Assembly (NCBI GenBank): GCA_948099385.1
Contig: CANUEZ040000203.1
Location: 2,604,001 to 2,668,000 of the forward strand
Direction: 5' to 3'
Origin: Fasciola hepatica
Taxonomy: Eukaryota > Platyhelminthes > Trematoda > Plagiorchiida > Fasciolidae
Length of the DNA: 64,000 bases
Shown here: positions 1-10,830 of the stretch, one piece after another
Position numbering within the stretch: the stretch's first letter is position 1
How the letters are laid out: every line of letters starts with the position of its first letter
Position numbers and translations under genes: made by a program
The notes under the pieces: model-generated
The model's input: only the letters and a program-made list of their open reading frames with translations
Told to the model about the DNA's origin: nothing
Database searches by the model: none

Positions 1-164
1 TTGCACATGGACAGAGCCCACACGAGGACACGAACAAGGGTTGGGGTGAACGAATTCCAGTCGAACACCCAAACCACAAGTCTATCCGACATGGGTCTCA
101 ACGCTTTGTTCAACATATACACTACATGATATAGCACAATCCCCAAATTGGCTTCGGCTTTCGC

Positions 165-181
165 TTTCGCTTTGAACGGTA
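165..181 (+). promoter_or_regulatory. CENP-B-box-like 17-mer (candidate)
   Basis: The 17-mer TTTCGCTTTGAACGGTA ends the hexamer run. Against the mammalian CENP-B box (YTTCGTTGGAARCGGGA) it matches 12 of 17 positions, and 7 of the 9 bases held essential (TTCG, then A, then CGGG). The central A is G and the last G is T. The TTCG and GAA parts are present in almost every monomer. The CGG triplet alternates by region with TGG (e.g. 598-603) and AGG (most of 36-57 kb). Functional CENP-B binding is doubtful given the two core mismatches. Chance resemblance is the main alternative. Confidence 0.3.
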
Positions 182-268
182 ACAACCAAATTCTCGCACA
201 CCGATCCAATCCTATGTTCCATCACTTCTCTATTTATGGGCCTAAGTAAAACCAAGGCATTCCCTTAT

Positions 269-290
269 GAACAATCCACACAGATTGCTC
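269..290. repeat. Conserved dyad: gaacaatcc / gattgctc inverted repeat
   Basis: Two 9-bp arms, 269-277 and 282-290, flank a 4-bp centre and are inverted complements at 7 of 9 positions here. The arms are present in nearly every monomer. In several modules (27.3, 28.6, 37.05, 37.9 kb, and with a slightly different centre at 16.37, 19.76 and 38.3 kb) the right arm reads ggattgctc. That makes a perfect 6-bp stem caatcc/ggattg and 8/9 matching arms. At 28165-28180 the centre is gcag, again with a perfect 6-bp stem. Conserved dyad symmetry suits a protein-binding site or a structure at cruciform-prone DNA, but no binder can be named. Confidence 0.6.
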
Positions 291-460
291 ATACAATGCA
301 AAAGAGCAGTAGCAGAGTAGATTTGTATAATATGATTCTCCATTAAGCTTGAACACTGAACTGACCATTGAAAATGATGGAAGCACTGCATTATTGTTTG
401 ATCCGCTAAGGGAATCATGAGCATTGCACATGGACAGAGCCCACTTAGAGACACGAACAA

Positions 461-512
461 GGGTTGGGGTGAACGAATGCCAGTGAAACCCACAAACGAC
501 AAGGCTATTCGA
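461..512. repeat. Main variable cassette after gggttggggtgaacga
   Basis: About 40 bp downstream of the G-rich block exists in a limited set of clearly different versions while both flanks stay constant. Versions seen: gtcagtcgaacacccaaacc; gccagtgaaacccacaaacg (here); gaattccagtcgaacaccc (EcoRI site, e.g. 52-57); aattatcagtcgaacaccc (13190, 18271, 23713, 25408); gtgaaaccctcaatccacag with GGGCCC (27-31 kb); gtcaatcgtaaaaccaattc (33-35 kb); atcaatccaaaacaaaattc (40.2, 49.5, 51.2 kb); gtcaatcgaaaaaccaatta (41-57 kb); ttttcagtacaacttccaaa (58-63 kb); gtgtccgccgaactcccaaa (58.4, 61.8 kb). The modular pattern points to exchange of short tracts between monomers rather than gradual drift. Confidence 0.85.
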
Positions 513-572
513 TATGGGTCTCAACGCTTTCTTCAACATATACACTACATGATATAGCACAATCCCCAAATT

Positions 573-596
573 GGCTTCGGCTTTCGCTTTCGCTTT
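573..596 (+). repeat. Internal hexamer micro-repeat (GGCTTC GGCTTT CGCTTT CGCTTT)
   Basis: Four 6-bp units follow the CCCCAAATTGG core: GGCTTC, GGCTTT, CGCTTT, CGCTTT, then GAA. The run is pyrimidine-biased on the plus strand and keeps its length across the array, although such runs normally slip. Substitution variants exist: GGCTTA or GTCTTA for the last unit (about 12030, 15000, 21712), GGCTTT for the last unit (about 47516, 55972, 57240), GGTTTT for the second (about 4391, 5662, 13293, 18374), and a badly decayed copy at about 29743-29762. Confidence 0.85.
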
Positions 597-812
597 GAAT
601 GGTAACAACCAAATTCTCGCACACCGATCCAATCCTATGTTCCATCACTTCTCTATTTATGGGCCTAAGTAGAACCAAGGCATTCCCTTATGAACAATCC
701 ACACAGATTGCTCATACAATGCAATAGAGCAGTAGCAGAGTAGATTTGTATAATATGATTCTCCATGCAGCTTGAACACTGAACTGACCATTGAAAATGA
801 TGGAAGCACTGC

Positions 813-820
813 ACAGCTGT
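813..820. repeat. ACAGCTGT palindrome (CAGCTG / PvuII site) once per monomer
   Basis: A perfect 8-bp palindrome precedes ttgatccgcta in most monomers, often within tgtacagctgtt. It is destroyed in versions reading gcactattgttt or gcactgttgttt (for example 1660, 3354, 7169, 8443, 9717, 15649, 19874). As a CAGCTG site it should cut most of the array into about 423-bp steps, with 846-bp steps where a version lacks it. Confidence 0.8.
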
Positions 821-3692
821 TTGATCCGCTAGGGGAATCATGAGCATTGCACATGGACAGAGCCCACACGAGGACACGAACAAGGGTTGGGGTGAACGAA
901 TGTCAGTCGAACACCCAAACCACAAGTCTATCCGATATGGGTCTCAACGCTTTGTTCAACATATACACTACATGATATAGCACAAACCCCAAATTGGCTT
1001 CGGCTTTCGCTTTCGCTTTGAATGGTAACAACCATATTCTCCTACACCGATCCAATCCAATGTTCCATCACTTCTCTATTTATGGTCCTATGTAGAAGCA
1101 AGGCATTCCCTTATGAACAATCCACACAGATTGCTCATACAATGCAATAGAGCAGTAGCAGAGTAGATTTGTATAATATGATTCTCCATGCAGCTTGAAC
1201 ACTGAACTGACCATTGACAATGATGGAAGCACTGTACAGCTGTTTGATCCGCTAAGGGAATCATGAGCATTGCACGTGGACCGAGCCCACACGGGGACAC
1301 GAACAAGGGTTGGGGTGAACGAATGTCAGTCGAACACCCAAACCACAAGTCTATCCGATATGGGTCTCAACGCTTTGTTCAACATATACACTATATGATA
1401 TAGCACAATCCCCAAATTGGCTTCGGCTTTCGCTTTCGCTTTGAATGGTAACAACCAAATTCTCGCACACCGATCCAATCCTATGTTCCATCACTTCTCT
1501 ATTTATGGGCCTAAGTAAAACCAAGGCATTCCCTTATGAACAATCCACACACAGATTGCTCATACAACGCAAAAGAGCAGTAGCAGAGTAGATTTGTATA
1601 ATGATTCTCCATGCAGCTTCAACACCGAACTGACCATTGAAAATGATGGAAGCACTGCACTATTGTTTGATCCGCTAAAGGAAATCATGAGCATTGCACA
1701 TGGACAGAGCCCACACGAGGACACGAACAAGGGTTGGGGTGAACGAATTCCAGTCGAACACCCAAACCACAAGTCTATCCGACATGGGTCTCAACGCTTT
1801 GTTCAACATATACACTACATGATATAGCACAATCCCCAAATTGGCTTCGGCTTTCGCTTTCGCTTTGAACGGTAACAACCAAATTCTCGCACACCGATCC
1901 AATCCTATGTTCCATCACTTCTCTATTTATGGGCCTAAGTAAAACCAAGGCATTCCCTTATGAACAATCCACACAGATTGCTCATACAATGCAAAAGATC
2001 AGTAGCAGAGTAGATTTGTATAATATGATTCTCCATTAAGCTTGAACACTGAACTGACCATTGGAAATTATGGAAGCACTGTACAGCTGTTTGATCCGCT
2101 AAGGGAATCATGAGCATTGCACATGGACAGAGCCCACTCAGAGACACGAACAAGGGTTGGGGTGAACGAATGCCAGTGAAACCCACAAACGACAAGGCTA
2201 TTCGATATGGGTCTCAACGCTTTCTTCAACATATACACTACATGATATAGCACAATCCCCAAATTGGCTTCGGCTTTCGCTTTCGCTTTGAACGGTAACA
2301 ACCAAATTCTCGCACACCGATCCAATCCTATGTTCCGTCACTTCTCTATTTATGGGCCTAATTAAAAGGAAGGCAATCCCTTATGAACAATCCACACAGA
2401 TTGCTCATACAATGCAATAGAGCAGTAGCAGAGTAGATTTGTATAATATGATTCTCCATGCAGCTTGAACACTGAACTGACCATTGAAAATGATGGAAGC
2501 ACTGTACAGCTGTTTGATCCGCTAAAGGAAATCATGAGCATTGCACATGGACAGAGCCCACACGAGGACACGAACAAGGGTTGGGGTGAACGAATGTCAG
2601 TCGAACACCCACACCACTAGTCTATCCGATATGGGTCTCAACGCTTTGTTCAACATATACACTACATGATATAGCACAATCCCCAAATTGGCTCCGGCTA
2701 TCGCTTTCGCTTTGAACGGTAACAACCAAATTCTCGCACACCGATCCAATCCAATGTTCCATCACTTCTCTATTTATGGGCCTAAGTAGAACCAAGGCAT
2801 TCCCTTATGAACAATCCCCACACAGATTGCTCATACAATGCAATAGAGCAGTAGCAGAGTAGACTTGTATAATATGATTCTCCATGCAGCTTGAACACTG
2901 AACTGACCATTGACAATGATGGAAGCACTGTACAGCTGTTTGATCCGCTAAGGGAATCATGAGCATTGCACGTGGACCGAGCCCACACGGGGACACGAAC
3001 AAGGGTTGGGGTGAACGAATTGCAGTGAAACTTCCAAATCACAAGGCTATTCGATGTGGGTCTCAACGCTTTGTTCAACATTTACACTACATGATATAGC
3101 ACAATCCCCAAATTGGCTTCGGCTTTCGCTTTCGCTTTGAATGGTAACAACCAAATTCTCGCACACCGATCCAATCCTATGTTCCATCACTTCTCTATTT
3201 ATGGGCCTAAGTAAAACCAAGGCATTCCCTTATGAACAATCCACACAGATTGCTCATACAATGCAAAAGAGCAGTAGCGGAGTAGATTTGTATAATGATT
3301 CTCCATGCAGCTTCAACACCGAACTGACCATTGAAAATGATGGAAGCACTGCACTATTGTTTGATCCGCTAAAGGAAATCATGAGCATTGCACATGGACA
3401 GAGCCCACTCAGAGACACGAACAAGGGTTGGGGTGAACGAATTCCAGTCGAACACCCAAACCACAAGTCTATCCGACATGGGTCTCAACGCTTTGTTCAA
3501 CATATACACTACATGATATAGCACAATCCCCAAATTGGCTTCGGCTTTCGCTTTCGCTTTGAACGGTAACAACCAAATTCTCGCACACCGATCCAATCCT
3601 ATGTTCCATCACTTCTCTATTTATGGGCCTAAGTAAAAGGAAGGCAATCCTTTATGAACAATCCACACAGATTGCTCATACAATGCAAAAGA

Positions 3693-6277
3693 GCAGTAGC
3701 AGAGTAGATTTGTATAATATGATTCTCCATTAAGCTTGACCACTGAACTGACCATTGGAAATTATGGAAGCACTGTACAGCTGTTTGATCCGCTAAGGGA
3801 ATCATGAGCATTGCACATGGACAAAGCCCACACGGGGACACGAACAAGGGTTGGGGTGAACGAATGCCAGTGAAACCCACAAACGACAAGGCTATTCGAT
3901 ATGGGTCTCAACGCTTTGTTCAACATATACACTACATGATATAGCACAATCCCCAAATTGGCTTCGGCTTTCGCTTTCGCTTTGAACGGTAACAACCGAA
4001 TTCTCGCACACCGATCCAATCCTATGTTCAATCAATTCTCTATTTATATGGGCCTAAGTAAAACCAAGGCATTCCCTTATGAACAATCCACACAGATTGC
4101 TCTTACAATGCAAAAGAGCAGTAGCAGAGTAGATTTGTATAATATGATTCTCCATTAAGCTTGAACACTGAACTGACCATTGGAAATTATGGAAGCACTG
4201 TACAGCTGTTTGATCCGCTAAGGGAATCATGAGCATTGCACATGGACAGAGCCCACTCAGAGACACGAACAAGGGTTGGGGTGAACGAATTCCAGTCGAA
4301 CACCCAAACCACAAGTCTATCCGACATGGGTCTGAACGCTTTGTTCAACATATACAGTACATGATATAGCACAATCCCCAAATTGGCTTCGGTTTTCGCT
4401 TTCGCTTTGAACGGTAACAACCAAATTCTCGCACACCGATCCAATCCTATGTTCCATCACTTCTCTATTTATGGGCCTAAGTAGAACCAAGGCATTCCTT
4501 TTGGAACAATCCACACAGATTGCTCATACAATGCAATAGAGCAGTAGCAGAGTAGATTTGTATAATATGATTCTCCATGCAGCTTGACCACGGAAAAGAC
4601 CATTGAAAATGATGGAAGCACTGTACAGCTGTTTGATCCGCTAAGGGAATCATGAGCATTGCACATGGACAGAGCCCACTCAGAGACACGAACAAGGGTT
4701 GGGGTGAACGAATGCCAGTGAAACCCACAAACGACAAGGCTATTCGATATGGGTCTCAACGCTTTCTTCAACATATACACTACATGATATAGCACAATCC
4801 CCAAATAGACTTCGGCTTTCGCTTTCGCTTTGAACGGTAACAACCAAATTCTCGCACACCGATCCAATCCTATGTTCCGTCACTTCTCTATTTATGGGCC
4901 TAATTTAAAGGAAGGCAATCCCTTATGAACAATCCACACAGATTGCTCATACAATGCAATAGAGCAGTAGCAGAGTAGATTTGTATAATATGATTCTCCA
5001 TTAAGCTTGACCACTGAACTGACCATTGGAAATTATGGAAGCACTGTACAGCTGTTTGATCCGCTAAGGGAATCATGAGCATTGCACATGGACAAAGCCC
5101 ACACGGGGACACGAACAAGGGTTGGGGTGAACGAATGCCAGTGAAACCCACAAACGACAAGGCTATTCGATATGGGTCTCAACGCTTTGTTCAACATATA
5201 CACTACATGATATAGCACAATCCCCAAATTGGCTTCGGCTTTCGCTTTCGCTTTGAACGGTAACAACCGAATTCTCGCACACCGATCCAATCCTATGTTC
5301 AATCAATTCTCTATTTATATGGGCCTAAGTAAAACCAAGGCATTCCCTTATGAACAATCCACACAGATTGCTCTTACAATGCAAAAGAGCAGTAGCAGAG
5401 TAGATTTGTATAATATGATTCTCCATTAAGCTTGAACACTGAACTGACCATTGGAAATTATGGAAGCACTGTACAGCTGTTTGATCCGCTAAGGGAATCA
5501 TGAGCATTGCACATGGACAGAGCCCACTCAGAGACACGAACAAGGGTTGGGGTGAACGAATTCCAGTCGAACACCCAAACCACAAGTCTATCCGACATGG
5601 GTCTGAACGCTTTGTTCAACATATACAGTACATGATATAGCACAATCCCCAAATTGGCTTCGGTTTTCGCTTTCGCTTTGAATGGTAACAACCAAATTCT
5701 CGCACACCGATCCAATCCTATGTTCCATCACTTCTCTATTTATGGGCCTAAGTAGAACCAAGGCATTCCTTTTGGAACAATCCACACAGATTGCTCATAC
5801 AATGCAATAGAGCAGTAGCAGAGTAGATTTGTATAATATGATTCTCCATGCAGCTTGACCACGGAAAAGACCATTGAAAATGATGGAAGCACTGTACAGC
5901 TGTTTGATCCGCTAAGGGAATCATGAGCATTGCACATGGACAGAGCCCACTCAGAGACACGAACAAGGGTTGGGGTGAACGAATGCCAGTGAAACCCACA
6001 AACGACAAGGCTATTCGATATGGGTCTCAACGCTTTCTTCAACATATACACTACATGATATAGCACAATCCCCAAATAGACTTCGGCTTTCGCTTTCGCT
6101 TTGAACGGTAACAACCAAATTCTCGCACACCGATCCAATCCTATGTTCCGTCACTTCTCTATTTATGGGCCTAATTTAAAGGAAGGCAATCCCTTATGAA
6201 CAATCCACACAGATTGCTCATACAATGCAATAGAGCAGTAGCAGAGTAGATTTGTATAATATGATTCTCCATTAAGC
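3693..6277. repeat. HOR A: near-identical 1271-bp trimer duplicated in tandem
   Basis: The segment from about 3693 to 5006 is repeated from about 4964 to 6277 at an offset of exactly 1271 bp (three monomers). By eye I found one substitution, GAACGG at about 4409-4414 versus GAATGG at about 5680-5685. Characteristic marks shared by both copies are gttcaatcaattctctatttatatggg (about 4026 and 5297), ggtttt in the hexamer run, accacggaaaagaccattg (about 4587 and 5858) and ccaaatagacttcgg (about 4801 and 6072). Such identity against diverged neighbours means a recent tandem duplication. Confidence 0.9.
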
Positions 6278-7074
6278 TTGAACACTGAACTGACCATTGA
6301 AAATGATGGAAGCACTGTACAGCTGTTTGATCCGCTAAGGGAATCATGAGCATTGCACATAGACAGAGCCCACACGAGGACACGAACAAGGGTTGGGGTG
6401 AACGAATGTCAGTCGAACACCCAAACCACAAGTCTATCCGATATGGGTCTCAACGCTTTGTTCAACATATACACTACACGATATAGCACAATCCCCAAAT
6501 TGGCTTCGGCTTTCGCTTTCGCTTTGAATGGTAACAACCAAATTCTCGCACACCGATCCAATCCTATGTTCCATCACTTCTCTATTTATGGGCCTAAGTA
6601 GAACCAAGGCATTCCCTTATGAACAATCCACACACAGATTGCTCATACAATGCAATAGAGCAGTAGCAGAGTAGATTTGTATAATATGATTCTCCATGCA
6701 GCTTCAACACCGAACTGACCATTCAAAATGATCGAAGCACTGCACAGCTGTTTGATCCGCTAAGGGAATCATGAGCATTGCACATGGACAGAGCCCACAC
6801 GAGGACACGAACAAGGGTTGGGGTGAACGAATGTCAGTCGAACACTCAAACCACAAGTCTATCCGATATGGGTCTCAACGCTTTGTTCAACATATACACT
6901 ACATGATATAGCACAATCCCCAAATTGGCTTCGGCTTTCGCTTTCGCTTTGAATGGTAACAACCAAATTCTCGCACACCGATCCAATCCTATGTTCCATC
7001 ACTTCTCTATTTATGGGCCTAAGTAAAACCAAGGCATTCCCTTATGAACAATCCACACACAGATTGCTCATACA
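6278..7074. repeat. Monomers between HOR A and HOR B
   Basis: Just under two monomers linking the two trimer blocks. The first has the gtcagtcgaacacccaaacc cassette and a cacacaca (+2) dyad centre in the following copy. They resemble, but are not identical to, the gatcgaagcac monomers of HOR B. One private change is accattcaaaatgatcg (about 6719). No unique sequence. Confidence 0.6.
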
Positions 7075-9720
7075 ATGCAATAGAGCAGTAGCAGAGTAGA
7101 TTTGTATAATATGATTCTCCATGCAGCTTCAACACCGAACTGACCATTGAAAATGATCGAAGCACTGCACTGTTGTTTGATCCGCTAAAGGAAATCATGA
7201 GCATTGCACATGGAGAGAGCCCACACGAGGACACGAACAAGGGTTGGGGTGAACGAATTCCAGTCGAACAACCAAACCACTAGTCTATCCGATATGGGTC
7301 TCAACGCTTTGTTCAACATATACACTACATGATATAGCACAATCCCCAAATTGGCTTCGGCTTTCGCTTTCGCTTTGAATGGTAACAACCATATTCTCCT
7401 ACAGCGATCCAATCCAATGTTCCATCACTTCTCTATTTAAGGGCCTAATTAGAACCAAGGCATTCCCTTATGAACAATCCACACACAGATTGCTCATACA
7501 ATGCAATAGAGCAGTAGCAGAGTAGATTTGTATAATATGATTCTCCATGCAGCTTGACAACGAAACTGACCATTGACAATGATGGAAGCACTGTACAGCT
7601 GTTTGATCCGCTAAGGGAATCATGAGCATTGCACATGGACAGAGCCCACTCAGAGACACGAACAAGGGTTGGGGTCAAAGAATGCCAGTCGAACAACCAA
7701 ACCACAAGTCTATCCGATATGGGTCTCAACGCTTTGTTCAACATATACACTACACGATATAGCACAATCCCCAACTTGGCTTCGGCTTTCGCTTTCGCTT
7801 TGAATGGTAACAACCAAATTCTCGCACACCGATCCAATCCTATGTTCCATCACTTCTCTATTTATGGGCCTAAGTAGAACCAAGGCATTCCCTTATGAAC
7901 AATCCACACACAGATTGCTCATACAATGCAATAGAGCAGTAGCAGAGTAGATTTGTATAATATGATTCTCCATGCAGCTTCAACACCGAACTGACCATTG
8001 AAAATGATCGAAGCACTGCACAGCTGTTTGATCCGCTAAGGGAATCATGAGCATTGCACATGGACAGAGCCCACACGAGGACACGAACAAGGGTTGGGGT
8101 GAACGAATGTCAGTCGAACACCCAAACCACAAGTCTATCCGATATGGGTCTCAACGCTTTGTTCAACATATACACTACATGATATAGCACAATCCCCAAA
8201 TTGGCTTCGGCTTTCGCTTTCGCTTTGAATGGTAACAACCAAATTCTCGCACACCGATCCAATCCTATGTTCCATCACTTCTCTATTTATGGGCCTAAGT
8301 AAAACCAAGGCATTCCTTTTGGAACAATCCACACAGATTGCTCATACAATGCAATAGAGCAGTAGCAGAGTAGATTTGTATAATATGATTCTCCATGCAG
8401 CTTCAACACCGAACTGACCATTGAAAATGATCGAAGCACTGCACTGTTGTTTGATCCGCTAAAGGAAATCATGAGCATTGCACATGGAGAGAGCCCACAC
8501 GAGGACACGAACAAGGGTTGGGGTGAACGAATTCCAGTCGAACAACCAAACCACTAGTCTATCCGATATGGGTCTCAACGCTTTGTTCAACATATACACT
8601 ACATGATATAGCACAATCCCCAAATTGGCTTCGGCTTTCGCTTTCGCTTTGAATGGTAACAACCATATTCTCCTACAGCGATCCAATCCAATGTTCCATC
8701 ACTTCTCTATTTAAGGGCCTAATTAGAACCAAGGCATTCCCTTATGAACAATCCACACACAGATTGCTCATACAATGCAATAGAGCAGTAGCAGAGTAGA
8801 TTTGTATAATATGATTCTCCATGCAGCTTGACAACGAAACTGACCATTGACAATGATGGAAGCACTGTACAGCTGTTTGATCCGCTAAGGGAATCATGAG
8901 CATTGCACATGGACAGAGCCCACTCAGAGACACGAACAAGGGTTGGGGTCAAAGAATGCCAGTCGAACAACCAAACCACAAGTCTATCCGATATGGGTCT
9001 CAACGCTTTGTTCAACATATACACTACACGATATAGCACAATCCCCAACTTGGCTTCGGCTTTCGCTTTCGCTTTGAATGGTAACAACCAAATTCTCGCA
9101 CACCGATCCAATCCTATGTTCCATCACTTCTCTATTTATGGGCCTAAGTAGAACCAAGGCATTCCCTTATGAACAATCCACACACAGATTGCTCATACAA
9201 TGCAATAGAGCAGTAGCAGAGTAGATTTGTATAATATGATTCTCCATGCAGCTTCAACACCGAACTGACCATTGAAAATGATCGAAGCACTGCACAGCTG
9301 TTTGATCCGCTAAGGGAATCATGAGCATTGCACATGGACAGAGCCCACACGAGGACACGAACAAGGGTTGGGGTGAACGAATGTCAGTCGAACACCCAAA
9401 CCACAAGTCTATCCGATATGGGTCTCAACGCTTTGTTCAACATATACACTACATGATATAGCACAATCCCCAAATTGGCTTCGGCTTTCGCTTTCGCTTT
9501 GAATGGTAACAACCAAATTCTCGCACACCGATCCAATCCTATGTTCCATCACTTCTCTATTTATGGGCCTAAGTAAAACCAAGGCATTCCTTTTGGAACA
9601 ATCCACACAGATTGCTCATACAATGCAATAGAGCAGTAGCAGAGTAGATTTGTATAATATGATACTCCATGCAGCTTCAACACCGAACTGACCATTGAAA
9701 ATGATGGAAGCACTGCACTG
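7075..9720. repeat. HOR B: 1274-bp trimer, two near-identical copies
   Basis: From about 7075 to 8348 and from about 8349 onward the three-monomer unit repeats at an offset of 1274 bp. The shared marks are rare elsewhere: atggagagagccc with gaattccagtcgaacaacc, cctacagcgatcc, ctatttaagggcctaattag, gacaacgaaactgaccattgac, and ggttggggtcaaagaatgcc. Copies looked identical over more than 1 kb by eye. A third copy of the first monomer starts at about 9620 and carries new changes (gatactcc, gatgg for gatcg, cctacaccg), then the order is broken. This is a second recent local amplification next to HOR A. Confidence 0.88.
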
Positions 9721-10830
9721 TTGTTTGATCCGCTAAAGGAAATCATGAGCATTGCACATGGAGAGAGCCCACACGAGGACACGAACAAGGGTTGGGGTGA
9801 ACGAATTCCAGTCGAACAACCAAACCACTAGTCTATCCGATATGGGTCTCAACGCTTTGTTCAACATATACACTACATGATATAGCACAATCCCCAAATT
9901 GGCTTCGGCTTTCGCTTTCGCTTTGAATGGTAACAACCATATTCTCCTACACCGATCCAATCCAATGTTCCATCACTTCTCTATTTATGGGCCTAAGTAG
10001 AACCAAGGCATTCCCTTATGAACAATCCACACAGATTGCTCATACAATGCAAAAGAGCAGTAGCAGAGTAGATTTGTATAATATGATTCTCCATTAAGCT
10101 TGAACACTGAACTGACCATTGACAATGATGGAAGCACTGTACAGCTGTTTGATCCGCTAAGGGAATCATGAGCATTGCACATGGACAGAGCCCACTCAGA
10201 GACACGAACAAGGGTTGGGGTGAACGAATGCCAGTGAAACCCACAAACGACAAGGCTATTCGATATGGGTCTCAACGCTTTCTTCAACATATACACTACA
10301 TGATATAGCACAATCCCCAAATTGGCTTCGGCTTTCGCTTTCGCTTTGAATGGTAACAACCATATTCTCCTAAACCGATCCAATCCAATGTTCCATCACT
10401 TCTCTATTTAAGGGCCTAATTAGAACCAAGGCATTCCCTTATGAACAATCCACACACAGATTGCTCATACAATGCAATAGAGCAGTAGCAGAGTAGATTT
10501 GTATAATATGATTCTCCATGCAGCTTGACAACGAAACTGACCATTGACAATGATGGAAGCACTGTACAGCTGTTTGATCCGCTAAGGGAATCATGAGCAT
10601 TGCACATGGACAGAGCCCACTCAGAGACACGAACAAGGGTTGGGGTCAAAGAATGCCAGTCGAACAACCAAACCACAAGTCTATCCGACATGTGTCTCAA
10701 CGCTTTGTTCAACATATACACTACATGATATAGCGCAATCCCCAAATTGGCTTCGGCTTTCGCTTTCGCTTTGAACGGTAACAACCAAATTCTCGCACAC
10801 CGATCCAATCCTATGTTCCGTCACTTCTCT
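9721..10830. repeat. Broken end of HOR B with an inserted foreign monomer
   Basis: After the third B-type first monomer, one monomer of the HOR A/left-domain type (about 9990-10410: gccagtgaaacccacaaacg, ctttcttcaac) is placed before a B-type second monomer (about 10410-10830: ctatttaagggcc, ggttggggtcaaagaatgcc). The inserted monomer ends in atattctcctaaaccg, a B-like tail, so the junction itself is chimeric. Confidence 0.7.

Larger units (their letters stand above)
241..663. repeat. Reference monomer (423 bp) with its sub-blocks
   Basis: A typical full unit, phased to start at cctaagta and end at tatttatggg. Order of parts: variable leader (241-268); dyad (269-290); gcagtagcagag tract (306-320); tttgtataatatgattctcc (322-341); variable block with either aagctt or gcagctt (341-390); atccgctaagggaatcatgagcattgcacatgg (411-433); variable acacgaggaca / actcagagaca block (443-455); gggttggggtgaacga (461-476); main variable cassette (477-512); gatatgggtctcaacgctt (511-529); catatacactacatgatatagcac (537-560); CCCCAAATTGG (564-574); hexamer run (573-596); GAAnGGTAAC (597-606); tail with ctcgcacaccgatccaatcc (616-635). 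The phase is arbitrary because the array is continuous. Confidence 0.9.
1..3692. repeat. Left domain, mixed monomers with a ~1694-bp (4-monomer) echo
   Basis: About nine monomers. The opening segment (GAATTC version, ccgacatggg, GAACGG tail, cctaagtaaaacc) is repeated from about 1695 to 2040, four monomers later, and again from about 3390 after a further four. Two copies with the AT-deleted form tataatgattctcc (about 1591-1610 and 3286-3310) are also one four-monomer step apart. Versions with gcacgtggaccgagcccac occur at 1270 and 2966. No gene is seen. Confidence 0.7.

Noticed and set aside
322..341. tttgtataatatg as a promoter (TATA box or bacterial -10)
   Set aside because: It is an AT-rich piece of every monomer, with no partner element, no gene downstream and a eukaryote-type context. 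The resemblance alone is not evidence.
443..472. G-quadruplex in the acggggacacgaacaagggttgggg block
   Set aside because: Only three G-runs are close enough, one separated by 11 bases. A standard four-run motif is not formed on either strand.
3141..3521. Plus-strand open frame of 126 codons
   Set aside because: It is open only in AT-deleted monomers, where -2 and +1 indels re-phase the frame. The same frame is closed in ordinary copies.
4469..4867. 132-codon reverse-strand open frame repeated in many monomers
   Set aside because: It overlaps another equally open reverse frame of 86 codons in the same DNA, recurs once per satellite unit, and is broken by 1- and 2-bp indels in many copies. 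No codon-level constraint or gene signals are visible. Not annotated as coding.
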